A DNA stretch of 64,000 bases, taken from Nocardia ignorata NBRC 108230. Lineage in GTDB: Bacteria; Actinomycetota; Actinomycetes; Mycobacteriales; Mycobacteriaceae. Every line of letters begins with the position of its first letter. The first letter of the stretch is position 1. This document shows, in pieces, positions 39,631-47,805 of the stretch. Both the position numbers and the translations under genes were made by a program. Where the stretch lies: NCBI RefSeq assembly GCF_001612905.1, contig NZ_BDBI01000026.1, forward strand, positions 124,001 to 188,000, in the 5' to 3' direction. The notes under the pieces are model-generated. The model had not been told where the DNA came from. It did no database searches and was given only the letters and a program-made list of their open reading frames with translations.

Positions 39631-41063
39631 CGACGACCACCGACCAGGTGCAACCGCTGACCCAGGACGAGACCATCGCCTCGCTGGGTAACTACGGTTA
39701 CGGCTGGGCCGATTCGGATGTGGCCGGTGCCAGTGCGCAACGCGGCCTGTCGGAGGCTGTCGTTCGCGACATCTCGGCCAAGAAGAGCGAGCCCGAGTGG
39801 ATGCTCGACATCCGCCTCAAGGCGCTGCGCATCTTCGACCGCAAGCCCATGCCGAACTGGGGTTCCAACCTCGACGGCATCGACTTCGACAACATCAAGT
39901 ACTTCGTTCGCTCGTCGGAGAAGCAGGCCGAGAGCTGGGAAGACCTGCCCGAGGACATCAAGAACACCTACGACAAGCTGGGCATCCCCGAGGCCGAGAA
40001 GCAGCGCCTCGTGTCCGGTGTCGCCGCGCAGTACGAGTCCGAGGTCGTCTACCACTCCATCCGCGAGGATCTGGAGAAGCAGGGCGTCATCTTCCTCGAC
40101 ACCGACACCGCGCTCAAGGAGCACCCGGAGATCTTCCAGGAGTACTTCGGCTCGGTGATCCCCGCCGGTGACAACAAGTTCTCCGCGCTCAACACCGCCG
40201 TGTGGTCGGGTGGCTCGTTCATCTACGTGCCGCCGGGCGTGCACGTCGACATCCCGCTGCAGGCCTACTTCCGGATCAACACCGAGAACATGGGCCAGTT
40301 CGAGCGGACGCTGATCATCGTCGACGAGGACGCCTACGTCCACTACGTCGAGGGCTGCACCGCGCCGATCTACAAGTCCGACTCGCTGCACTCCGCGGTC
40401 GTCGAGATCATCGTGAAGAAGGGCGGCCGCTGCCGCTACACGACCATCCAGAACTGGTCCAACAACGTCTACAACCTGGTCACCAAGCGGGCCAAGGCGG
40501 AGGCGGGCGCCACCATGGAGTGGGTCGACGGCAACATCGGCTCCAAGGTCACCATGAAGTACCCGGCGGTCTGGATGACCGGTGAGCACGCGCACGGCGA
40601 GGTCCTCTCCGTCGCGTTCGCCGGCCCCGGCCAGCACCAGGACACCGGCGCCAAGATGCTGCACCTGGCCCCGCACACCTCCTCGACCATCGTGTCGAAG
40701 TCGGTGGCGCGTGGCGGCGGTCGCGCGTCGTACCGCGGCCTGGTGCAGGTCAACAAGGGTGCCAACGGCTCCAAGTCGACGGTGAAGTGTGACGCGCTGC
40801 TGGTCGACACGATCAGCCGCTCCGACACCTACCCCTACGTCGACATCCGCGAGGACGACGTGACCATGGGCCACGAGGCCACGGTCTCCAAGGTGTCCGA
40901 GGATCAGCTGTTCTACCTGATGAGCCGCGGTCTCACCGAGGACGAGGCGATGGCCATGGTGGTGCGCGGCTTCGTGGAGCCCATCGCCAAGGAACTGCCG
41001 ATGGAATACGCACTGGAACTGAACCGGCTCATCGAGCTGCAGATGGAAGGGGCCGTGGGCTGA
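39627..41063 (+). CDS. sufB: Fe-S cluster scaffold component SufB (no intein)
   Basis: A 478-residue scaffold subunit of the SufBC2D complex, on which new Fe-S clusters are built. The sequence (YESEVVYHSIREDLEKQGV, YVPPGVHVDIPLQAYFRIN, VHYVEGCTAPIY, KCDALLVDTISRSDTYPYVD) runs through without interruption, unlike M. tuberculosis SufB, which contains an intein. The ATG at 39627 has AAGGAG 7 bp upstream. TGATG links it to sufD. Confidence 0.97.
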   Translation: MTTTTDQVQPLTQDETIASLGNYGYGWADSDVAGASAQRGLSEAVVRDISAKKSEPEWMLDIRLKALRIFDRKPMPNWGSNLDGIDFDNIKYFVRSSEKQAESWEDLPEDIKNTYDKLGIPEAEKQRLVSGVAAQYESEVVYHSIREDLEKQGVIFLDTDTALKEHPEIFQEYFGSVIPAGDNKFSALNTAVWSGGSFIYVPPGVHVDIPLQAYFRINTENMGQFERTLIIVDEDAYVHYVEGCTAPIYKSDSLHSAVVEIIVKKGGRCRYTTIQNWSNNVYNLVTKRAKAEAGATMEWVDGNIGSKVTMKYPAVWMTGEHAHGEVLSVAFAGPGQHQDTGAKMLHLAPHTSSTIVSKSVARGGGRASYRGLVQVNKGANGSKSTVKCDALLVDTISRSDTYPYVDIREDDVTMGHEATVSKVSEDQLFYLMSRGLTEDEAMAMVVRGFVEPIAKELPMEYALELNRLIELQMEGAVG

Positions 41064-42241
41064 TGTCGACGCTCGAGACGCCGACCCAGAACCCGGGCGC
41101 GGGCGCCGCGGTCAACAAGGGCGAGGTCTTCACCTCGTTCGATGTCGACCAGTTCGAGATCCCGTCGGGTCGTGACGAGGCGTGGCGGTTCACCCCGCTG
41201 CGTCGTCTGCGCGGCCTGCACGACGGTACGGCTGTGGCCGACGGTCAGGCGACCGTCGAGGTGAGCCAGGTCGCCGGTGTCACCGTGGAAACGGTCGACC
41301 GCACCGACGCCCGGCTCGGTCAGGCCGGTATCCCCGCCGATCGCGTTGCCGCCCAGGCCTATTCGGGCTTCGAGACCGCGACCGTCATCACCGTCGGCAA
41401 GGAGACCGAGGTTTCCGACCCCGTCACCGTGACCGTCACCGGTCCGGGCGAGGGCAAGACCGCCTACGGTCACCTGCAGATCCGGCTGGACAACTTCGCC
41501 GTCGCCACGATCGTGCTCGATCAGCGCGGCAGCGGAACCTACGCCGAGAACGTCGAATTCGTGCTCGGTGACAGCGCCAAGCTCACCGTCGTCGCCGTCC
41601 AGGAATGGGCCGACGACGCCGTGCACGTCACCGCGCATCACCTGAAGCTGGGTCGCGACGCGAACCTGCGGCACGTGTCGGCGACCCTCGGCGGCGACCT
41701 GGTCCGCCTGTCGGGCACCGTGCGCTACGCCGGTCCCGGCGGCGAGGCCGAGCTGTTCGGTCTGTACTTCGCCGACGCGGGCCAGCATTTCGAGCAGCGA
41801 CTGCTGGTCGATCACGCCGAGCCCAACTGCAAGTCCAACGTGCTGTACAAGGGTGCGTTGCAGGGTGACCCGTCCTCGCCGAAGGGCGACGCCCGCACGG
41901 TCTGGATCGGCGACGTGCTGATCCGCGCCGCGGCCGAGGGCACCGACACCTACGAGGCGAACCGCAACCTGGTGCTCACCGACGGCGCCCGCGCCGATTC
42001 GGTGCCGAACCTGGAGATCGAGACCGGTGAGATCGCCGGTGCCGGACACGCCAGTGCCACCGGCCGCTTCGACGACGAGCAGCTGTTCTACCTGCGCGCT
42101 CGTGGCATCCCCGAGGACGTCGCCCGCCGCCTCGTCGTGCGTGGCTTCTTCTTCGAGATCATCCAGAAGGTCACGGTCCCCGAGGTCCGGGAGCGGCTCG
42201 AGGCGGCCATCGAGGCCGAACTCGCCACTGTCGGTATCTGA
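41063..42241 (+). CDS. sufD: Fe-S cluster assembly protein SufD
   Basis: A 392-residue SufB paralogue that completes the SufBC2D scaffold. The N-terminus has the helical region GRDEAWRFTPLRRLRGLHDG, the beta-helix follows, and the conserved end includes DDEQLFYLRARGIPEDVARRL and GFFFEIIQKV. It starts in the TGATG overlap with sufB. The intergenic stretch to sufC (33 bp) contains the sufC ribosome site. Confidence 0.95.
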   Translation: MSTLETPTQNPGAGAAVNKGEVFTSFDVDQFEIPSGRDEAWRFTPLRRLRGLHDGTAVADGQATVEVSQVAGVTVETVDRTDARLGQAGIPADRVAAQAYSGFETATVITVGKETEVSDPVTVTVTGPGEGKTAYGHLQIRLDNFAVATIVLDQRGSGTYAENVEFVLGDSAKLTVVAVQEWADDAVHVTAHHLKLGRDANLRHVSATLGGDLVRLSGTVRYAGPGGEAELFGLYFADAGQHFEQRLLVDHAEPNCKSNVLYKGALQGDPSSPKGDARTVWIGDVLIRAAAEGTDTYEANRNLVLTDGARADSVPNLEIETGEIAGAGHASATGRFDDEQLFYLRARGIPEDVARRLVVRGFFFEIIQKVTVPEVRERLEAAIEAELATVGI

Positions 42242-42274
42242 CACCCACTTACTGCAACGAAGGATTCGAATTCG

Positions 42275-43042
<768 letters not shown>

Positions 43043-43047
43043 CGACC

Positions 43048-44310
43048 ATGACCGCTGTGTCCGTCTCGGGATCGGCCCTCGACGTGGCCCGCATCCGGGC
43101 CGACTTCCCCATCCTGCACCGCACGGTGCGGGACGGGAAACCGTTGGTGTACCTGGATTCCGGTGCCACCTCGCAGCGTCCGCTGCAGGTGCTCGACGCC
43201 GAGCGTGACTTCCTGCTCACCCGCAACTCGGCGGTGCACCGCGGTGCGCATCAGCTCGCCGAGGAGGCCACCGACTCCTATGAGGACGCGCGGGAGGTCA
43301 TCGCGCGCTTCGTCGGTGCCGACGCGGGCGAGATCGTGTTCACCAAGAACGCGACCGAGTCGTTGAACCTGGTGGCCAACGCCTTCGGTGACGACCGGTT
43401 CCCGTACAAGGTCGGACCCGGCGACGAGATCGTGATCACCGAACTCGAACACCACGCGAATCTCGTGCCGTGGCAGGAACTCGCGCGTCGCACCGGTGCC
43501 ACGCTCGAGTGGTACGGGGTCACCGACGACGGACGCATCGACCTGGATTCGCTCGAACTGTCGCCCGCGACAAAGGTTCTCGCGTTCACCCACCAGTCCA
43601 ACGTCACCGGTGCGGTTGCTCCGGTTGCCGAATTGGTCCGGCGCGCAAAGGAAGTCGGCGCGCTGGTCGTGCTCGACGCCTGCCAGTCGGTACCGCACCT
43701 CGGGGTGGACTTCCGTGAGCTCGGCGTCGATTTCGCCGCGTTCTCGGGTCACAAGATGTTCGGCCCGATGGGGGTGGGCGGCCTGTACGGTCGTCGGGCG
43801 CTGCTCGAGGAGACCCCGCCGTACATCACGGGCGGGTCGATGATCGAGACCGTCACCATGGAGAAGACCACCTACGCGCCGCCGCCGCAGCGCTTCGAGG
43901 CGGGCACCCCGATGACCTCGCAGGTCGTCGGTCTGGCCGCCGCGGTGCGGTATCTCGAAGATCTCGGCATGGACGCGATCGCCGCGCACGAACACGCGCT
44001 CACCGGTGCCGCGCTCGAAGGTCTGGGCGCCATCGAGGGTGTGCGCATCATCGGGCCCACCGAGAACGTGGAGCGCGGTGGCGCGGTGTCGTTCGTCGTC
44101 GACGGGGTACACGCCCACGACGTGGGCCAGATCCTCGACGACCAGGGTGTCGCCATCCGGGTCGGGCACCACTGCGCGTGGCCGCTGCACCGACGCTTCG
44201 GTGTCGCCGCGACCGCGCGGGCGTCCTTCGCCGCCTACAACACGCTCGACGAGGTCGACGCACTGGTCACGGCCGTGCGGAAGGCTCAGACCTTCTTCGG
44301 AGTTGCATAG
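43048..44310 (+). CDS. sufS: Cysteine desulfurase SufS
   Basis: A 420-residue type II PLP desulfurase supplying sulfur. The PLP Lys is in AAFSGHKMFGPMG and the persulfide Cys is in IRVGHHCAWPLHRRF. The N-terminal VYLDSGATSQRP and ITELEHHANLVPWQ are conserved. It is 5 bp after sufC and 3 bp before sufU, its sulfur acceptor. Confidence 0.97.
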   Translation: MTAVSVSGSALDVARIRADFPILHRTVRDGKPLVYLDSGATSQRPLQVLDAERDFLLTRNSAVHRGAHQLAEEATDSYEDAREVIARFVGADAGEIVFTKNATESLNLVANAFGDDRFPYKVGPGDEIVITELEHHANLVPWQELARRTGATLEWYGVTDDGRIDLDSLELSPATKVLAFTHQSNVTGAVAPVAELVRRAKEVGALVVLDACQSVPHLGVDFRELGVDFAAFSGHKMFGPMGVGGLYGRRALLEETPPYITGGSMIETVTMEKTTYAPPPQRFEAGTPMTSQVVGLAAAVRYLEDLGMDAIAAHEHALTGAALEGLGAIEGVRIIGPTENVERGGAVSFVVDGVHAHDVGQILDDQGVAIRVGHHCAWPLHRRFGVAATARASFAAYNTLDEVDALVTAVRKAQTFFGVA

Positions 44311-44313
44311 AAC

Positions 44314-44790
44314 ATGCGCATGGAGCAGATGTACCAGGAAGTGATCCTGGACCACTACAAGCACCCGCACCACCGCGGGCTGCGGGAACCGTTCGGTGCC
44401 CAGGTGCACCACGTGAACCCGACCTGCGGTGACGAGGTGACCCTGCGCGTGCACATCGACGACGCGGGCGAGGTCGCCGATGTCTCCTACGACGGTCAGG
44501 GCTGCTCGATCAGCCAGGCCGCCACCTCGATCCTCACCGATCAGGTGATCGGACTGCCGGTGCAGCAGGCGCTGAAGGTGGTCGACTCCTACAGCGAGAT
44601 GATCTCGAGCCGCGGCACCGTCGAGGGCGACGAGGACATGATCGGCGACGGTATCGCGCTCGCCGGTGTCGCCAAGTACCCCGCGCGCGTGAAGTGCGCC
44701 CTGCTGGGGTGGATGGCGTTCAAGGACGCTGTCGTGCAGATCGCCTCGGCCGAAGATGTGAAGCCTGCCATGGGAAATGGGGATGCGTGA
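44314..44790 (+). CDS. sufU: Zn-dependent sulfurtransferase SufU
   Basis: A 158-residue IscU-like protein that accepts persulfide from SufS in Gram-positive bacteria. The three Cys ligands are in NPTCGDEVTL, YDGQGCSISQA and RVKCALLGWMAF, and the Asp ligand is in the first motif. The insertion between the second and third Cys is of SufU rather than IscU type. The stop overlaps the sufT start (TGATG). Confidence 0.95.
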   Translation: MRMEQMYQEVILDHYKHPHHRGLREPFGAQVHHVNPTCGDEVTLRVHIDDAGEVADVSYDGQGCSISQAATSILTDQVIGLPVQQALKVVDSYSEMISSRGTVEGDEDMIGDGIALAGVAKYPARVKCALLGWMAFKDAVVQIASAEDVKPAMGNGDA

Positions 44791-45182
44791 TGAGTGAGAC
44801 CAAGGCTGACGAAGCCACGACCGAAACTGCCGCGCCCACTCCCGAAGCGGAGTTGACGCCCGAGCAGATCCAGCACATCGCCGATCTGGAAGAGGCCATG
44901 CGCGATGTGGTCGACCCCGAACTCGGGATCAATGTCGTCGACCTCGGCCTCGTGTACGGCATGTCCGTCGACGACGCCAACATCTGCACCCTCGACATGA
45001 CGCTCACCTCGGCGGCCTGCCCGCTGACCGACGTCATCGAGGACCAGTCCCGCAACGCCCTGGTGCGCAGCGGCCTGGTCGAGGACCTGAAGATCAACTG
45101 GGTCTGGATGCCCCCGTGGGGTCCGGACAAGATCACCGACGACGGCCGCGAACAGCTGCGCGCCCTCGGCTTCACGGTCTAG
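44790..45182 (+). CDS. sufT: SufT/MIP18-family Fe-S assembly factor
   Basis: A 130-residue DUF59 protein. An acidic, low-complexity N-terminus (about 30 residues) precedes the conserved core EAMRDVVDPELGINVVDLGLVYG and TSAACPLTDVIEDQ, whose Cys is typical of the family. SufT-type proteins help mature Fe-S targets, especially when demand is high. Last gene of the suf operon, followed by a strong terminator. Confidence 0.92.
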   Translation: MSETKADEATTETAAPTPEAELTPEQIQHIADLEEAMRDVVDPELGINVVDLGLVYGMSVDDANICTLDMTLTSAACPLTDVIEDQSRNALVRSGLVEDLKINWVWMPPWGPDKITDDGREQLRALGFTV

Positions 45183-45193
45183 ACAACACTTTT

Positions 45194-45239
45194 CGCCGCA
45201 GGCCCGGACCCCGCGTGGGTGCCGGGCCTGCGGCGTTTT
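45194..45239 (+). terminator. Rho-independent terminator of the suf operon
   Basis: A perfect 14-bp stem (CGCCGCAGGCCCGG 45194-45207 with CCGGGCCTGCGGCG 45222-45235) with a 14-nt loop, followed directly by TTTT. Confidence 0.85.
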
Positions 45240-45310
45240 CGCATCTGCGTTCAAACGTGAAGTGCGTCACTCCGATTGGCGGCCGGTGGTCCCAAATGGT
45301 CCACTTGTCG

Positions 45311-45328
45311 GTTCCGCGATCGCGGAAC
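45311..45328 (+). promoter_or_regulatory. GTTCCG-N6-CGGAAC inverted repeat, copy 1
   Basis: GTTCCGCGATCGCGGAAC is an 18-bp perfect palindrome ending 24 bp before the ATG at 45353. The same GTTCCG-N6-CGGAAC spacing recurs before the next two paralogues. It could be an operator or a 5'-UTR hairpin next to the AGAGGAGAA ribosome site. Confidence 0.6.
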
Positions 45329-45352
45329 TGTTTGTCAGAGGAGAACTTTCGA

Positions 45353-45787
45353 ATGAGTTTCATGGGTAAGGCCGGCTTCGCCGTCGCGGCGCTCGGTCTT
45401 GTGGCCGGGTCGGTGTTCGGCGCCGGTGCCGCGAACGCGCAGAGCATGTTCGGCGCGATCGCTTTCAGTACGACCGATTGGACCTACGGGTCGAGCAGCA
45501 GCTGGCCGAGTGAGCAAGAGGCGCGCGAGCAGGCGATCGCGAGCTGCGGCACCAACGGCGCCGCCGACTGCAGGGTCATGATCTCGTGGGCGAACGGCTG
45601 CGGCACGCTGGTCGTCAGCGACGACGGCGTCGCGGCCGCCTCCGGGCGCACCGCGGCCGAGGCGACGCGCGCGGCGTTCGAGCGGCTCTCCGAGCTCACC
45701 CCGACCGCGCAGCTCGCGAACTTCGGGTCCTCGGACCTGAGTGGCGCCAAGGTCGCCCGCGTGGTCTGCACCGCCAACGCGCGCTGA
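45353..45787 (+). CDS. Secreted DUF4189-like protein, paralogue 1
   Basis: A 144-residue exported protein with a signal peptide (MSFMGKAGFAVAALGLVAGS, cleavage near AANAQS). The mature domain has FGAIAFSTTDWTYGS, an Ala-rich helix SEQEAREQAIASCG, a second Cys in ADCRVMISWANGCGTLVVSDD, AEATRAAFERL and a last Cys in VVCTANAR. Two disulfides are likely. DUF4189 proteins are small and secreted in actinobacteria, and their function is unknown. The ATG follows AGAGGAGAACTTTCGA. Three related genes are in this region. Confidence 0.82.
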   Translation: MSFMGKAGFAVAALGLVAGSVFGAGAANAQSMFGAIAFSTTDWTYGSSSSWPSEQEAREQAIASCGTNGAADCRVMISWANGCGTLVVSDDGVAAASGRTAAEATRAAFERLSELTPTAQLANFGSSDLSGAKVARVVCTANAR

Positions 45788-45802
45788 TCGACCGTACGAC
45801 GC

Positions 45803-45838
45803 GGGCCCGGATCCTCTCTCGTGATCCGGGCCCCTCGT
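45803..45838 (+). terminator. Terminator after DUF4189 paralogue 1
   Basis: GGGCCCGGATC (45803-45813) pairs with GATCCGGGCCC (45823-45833), followed by CTCGTTTT. The same stem sequence is reused after paralogues 2 and 3, which shows that the duplicated unit includes its terminator. Confidence 0.8.
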
Positions 45839-45926
45839 TTTCTCCGTCGGTGATACACCGAAGCCGGTGATGTGAGATTTCGCGTTTCGGTTGGCCTTTC
45901 ACGCGAATTGCATGATGATCTGGAAA

Positions 45927-45944
45927 GTTCCGGACTTCCGGAAC
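45927..45944 (+). promoter_or_regulatory. GTTCCG-N6-CGGAAC inverted repeat, copy 2
   Basis: GTTCCGGACTTCCGGAAC, 23 bp before the ATG at 45968. The symmetry extends outward as TGGAA (45921-45925) and TTCCA (45948-45952), making a longer hairpin possible. The surrounding 60 bp is nearly identical to that of copy 3. Confidence 0.6.
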
Positions 45945-45967
45945 TGCTTCCAGAGGAGAACATTCGA

Positions 45968-46396
45968 ATGAGTTTCATGAGTAAGGCCGGCTTCGCCGTT
46001 GTGGCACTCGGCCTTGCGGCCGGGTCGGTGTTCGGTGCCGGTTCGGCGAGTGCGGCGGGTGACCAGTGGGGCGCCATGGCCGTGGACGCCGACTGGTCGA
46101 ACTACGGCCGTTCGGTCGACTACCCCACCCGCGCCGAGGCCGAGGCCGCCGCACTGGATCAGTGCGGCGCGGACGGCTGCGCCATCGAGGTGTCCTGGGT
46201 GAACGGCTGCCTGGCCCTGGTGGAGAACGAGCAGTACATCGCCTGGGGCAAGGGCTCGAACCGCGCCGAGGCCGAGCGGGAGGCCTACCTCGCGCTCACC
46301 GAGGGCACCCCGCAGAACCTGCTCGTCAACCTCGGCTCGTCGCAGATGGCAGGGGGCACCGTGATCGAAACGGTGTGCACCACCAACGCGAGCTGA
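45968..46396 (+). CDS. Secreted DUF4189-like protein, paralogue 2
   Basis: A 142-residue exported protein whose signal peptide (MSFMSKAGFAVVALGLAAGS, cleavage after SASA) is almost identical to paralogue 3. The mature part has WGAMAVDADWSNYGRSV, CGADGCAIEVSWVNGCLALV, WGKGSNRAEAEREAYLAL and TVCTTNAS. The Cys pattern matches the other copies. It has its own repeat, ribosome site (AGAGGAGAA) and terminator, so it is probably an independent transcription unit. Confidence 0.82.
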   Translation: MSFMSKAGFAVVALGLAAGSVFGAGSASAAGDQWGAMAVDADWSNYGRSVDYPTRAEAEAAALDQCGADGCAIEVSWVNGCLALVENEQYIAWGKGSNRAEAEREAYLALTEGTPQNLLVNLGSSQMAGGTVIETVCTTNAS

Positions 46397-46410
46397 ACGC
46401 GATAGCAATC

Positions 46411-46443
46411 GGGCCCGGATCTCGAGCGGATCCGGGCCCTTTT
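46411..46443 (+). terminator. Terminator after DUF4189 paralogue 2
   Basis: GGGCCCGGATC (46411-46421) pairs with GATCCGGGCCC (46429-46439), followed by TTTT. Canonical rho-independent form. Confidence 0.85.
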
Positions 46444-46503
46444 GCGTCGGTGCCTTTCCCCCTCGAGTTGGCTATCACCGATCTTTCGATGATGATCTGG
46501 AAG

Positions 46504-46521
46504 GTTCCGGACTTCCGGAAC
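46504..46521 (+). promoter_or_regulatory. GTTCCG-N6-CGGAAC inverted repeat, copy 3
   Basis: GTTCCGGACTTCCGGAAC, identical to copy 2 and again 23 bp before the ATG (46545). The flanking GATGATCTGGAA and TTTCCAGAGGAGAACATTCGA are also duplicated. Confidence 0.6.
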
Positions 46522-46544
46522 AGTTTCCAGAGGAGAACATTCGA

Positions 46545-46973
46545 ATGAGTTTCATGAGTAGGGCCGGCTTCGCCGTTGTGGCACTCGGCCTTGCGGCCGG
46601 GTCGGTGCTCGGTGCCGGTTCGGCGAGCGCGGCGGGTGACCAGTGGGCGTCGGTCGCGTTGAGCGACAACGAGGCCATCTACGGCATCAGCGTGAACGAG
46701 GGCAGCGCCGAGGCCGCCATCGCCGCGGCGATCGCCGACTGCCACCTGGCCGACTGCAACGAGGTCATGACCTGGGCCAACGGCTGCGGCGTTCTGGTCC
46801 AGAGCAACGACGGCCTCGCGTGGGCGTCCGGCCCGACCCGCGCCGATGCCGAGCGCACGGCCTACGAGAGCCTGACCGAGCTGACCCCGACCGCCATGCT
46901 GGCCAACACCGGTTCGGCCAACCTGAGCGGCGCTCACGTCGTCGACGCGATCTGCACCGCCAACGCGCGCTGA
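46545..46973 (+). CDS. Secreted DUF4189-like protein, paralogue 3
   Basis: A 142-residue exported protein with signal peptide MSFMSRAGFAVVALGLAAGS. The mature part reads WASVALSDNEAIYGISVNEG, CHLADCNEVMTWANGCGVLV, ADAERTAYESLTELTP and AICTANAR. Close to paralogue 1 in the C-terminal half and to paralogue 2 in the signal peptide and upstream DNA, so exchange between copies is likely. Confidence 0.82.
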   Translation: MSFMSRAGFAVVALGLAAGSVLGAGSASAAGDQWASVALSDNEAIYGISVNEGSAEAAIAAAIADCHLADCNEVMTWANGCGVLVQSNDGLAWASGPTRADAERTAYESLTELTPTAMLANTGSANLSGAHVVDAICTANAR

Positions 46974-46988
46974 TCGATACGGAACACC

Positions 46989-47019
46989 GGGCCCGGATCC
47001 TCTCGTGGGATCCGGGCCC
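46989..47019. terminator. Bidirectional terminator between paralogue 3 and TetR gene
   Basis: GGGCCCGGATCC (46989-47000) pairs with GGATCCGGGCCC (47008-47019). It carries the same stem core as the two previous terminators and separates convergent genes. Confidence 0.75.
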
Positions 47020-47025
47020 GTCGCG

Positions 47026-47658
47026 TTATCGGGCCGGTTCGGCCTCGAGCGCCGAGGCGATCCAGGCGCCGATCATGTCGGCGGTCTGGTCGATCACCAC
47101 ATCGCGGTCCAGACCCTCGTCTTCCATTTCCACCGACCGCAGCGCCGTGGCGAAACCGGCGTTGAGCACCACGAACGCCATCGTGTCGATATCGATGGTC
47201 TTGGTCGGGCCGAGCAGGTGGATCAGATACAACTTGATGATCATGCGCAGCCGCGGCTCGAATTCGGGGATACCGCTGCCGTAGAAGTGCAGATCGGCGA
47301 CGAGTGCCCGGACCAGGGGCCCGTTGGCAACGAGAATCTGCACGGCGGTGCGGATCACCTCGGCGACCGAATCGCGCGGTGTCTTGTCCGCGGCGACGGT
47401 GAGGAACTTGCTGTATCGGTCCTCCACCTGCAGAAACAGACTGTCGGTCAGCTCTTTCACGATCTCGTCGCGGTCGTTGAAATACCGGTACAGCGTGCCG
47501 ATGCTGATGCCCGCCTCGCTGGCGATCCGGTTGGTCGAGGTGTTGCCGATGCCCCGGGTGCCGAAAAGGTGAGCGGATACCTCCAGAATGCGTGCCCGCG
47601 TCTCCCGTGCCCGATCCTGTTTCGGACGTTTGCGCTGCTTATCGGCTTGTGGGGGCAT
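47026..47658 (-). CDS. TetR-family transcriptional regulator
   Basis: A 210-residue regulator. A basic tail (KQRKRPKQDRARETRARILE) leads into the HTH TSTNRIASEAGISIGTLYRYFNDRDEIVKEL; the ligand domain is about 140 residues. The palindrome GGTGAG-N6-CTCACC lies 30 bp upstream and is the probable autoregulatory site. The divergently encoded PucR-type gene is the likely second target. Ligand unknown. Confidence 0.88.
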   Translation of the reverse strand: MPPQADKQRKRPKQDRARETRARILEVSAHLFGTRGIGNTSTNRIASEAGISIGTLYRYFNDRDEIVKELTDSLFLQVEDRYSKFLTVAADKTPRDSVAEVIRTAVQILVANGPLVRALVADLHFYGSGIPEFEPRLRMIIKLYLIHLLGPTKTIDIDTMAFVVLNAGFATALRSVEMEDEGLDRDVVIDQTADMIGAWIASALEAEPAR

Positions 47659-47688
47659 CGGTGCACCTCGCGGGAAAGAGGAGTAGAA

Positions 47689-47706
47689 GGTGAGCGGTTA
47701 CTCACC
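47689..47706. promoter_or_regulatory. Probable TetR operator GGTGAG-N6-CTCACC
   Basis: GGTGAGCGGTTACTCACC is a 6-6-6 inverted repeat located between the divergent TetR and PucR-type genes, 30 bp before the TetR start. Its size and symmetry are typical of TetR-family sites. It is inferred; no footprint is available. Confidence 0.6.
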
Positions 47707-47805
47707 CTACAGTCATGTCACGAGGAAGGCCTCGGTGTCGGCCATCACGTTGGGACACGTACCGGGGAAGCAGCACCGAACGGTGTGAACGAGGAGGAGT
47801 CGACG

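Noticed and set aside
47005..47805. 267-residue extension upstream of the PucR-type regulator
   Set aside because: It runs antisense through the TetR gene; ATG 47806 has a strong GAGGAGGAG site.
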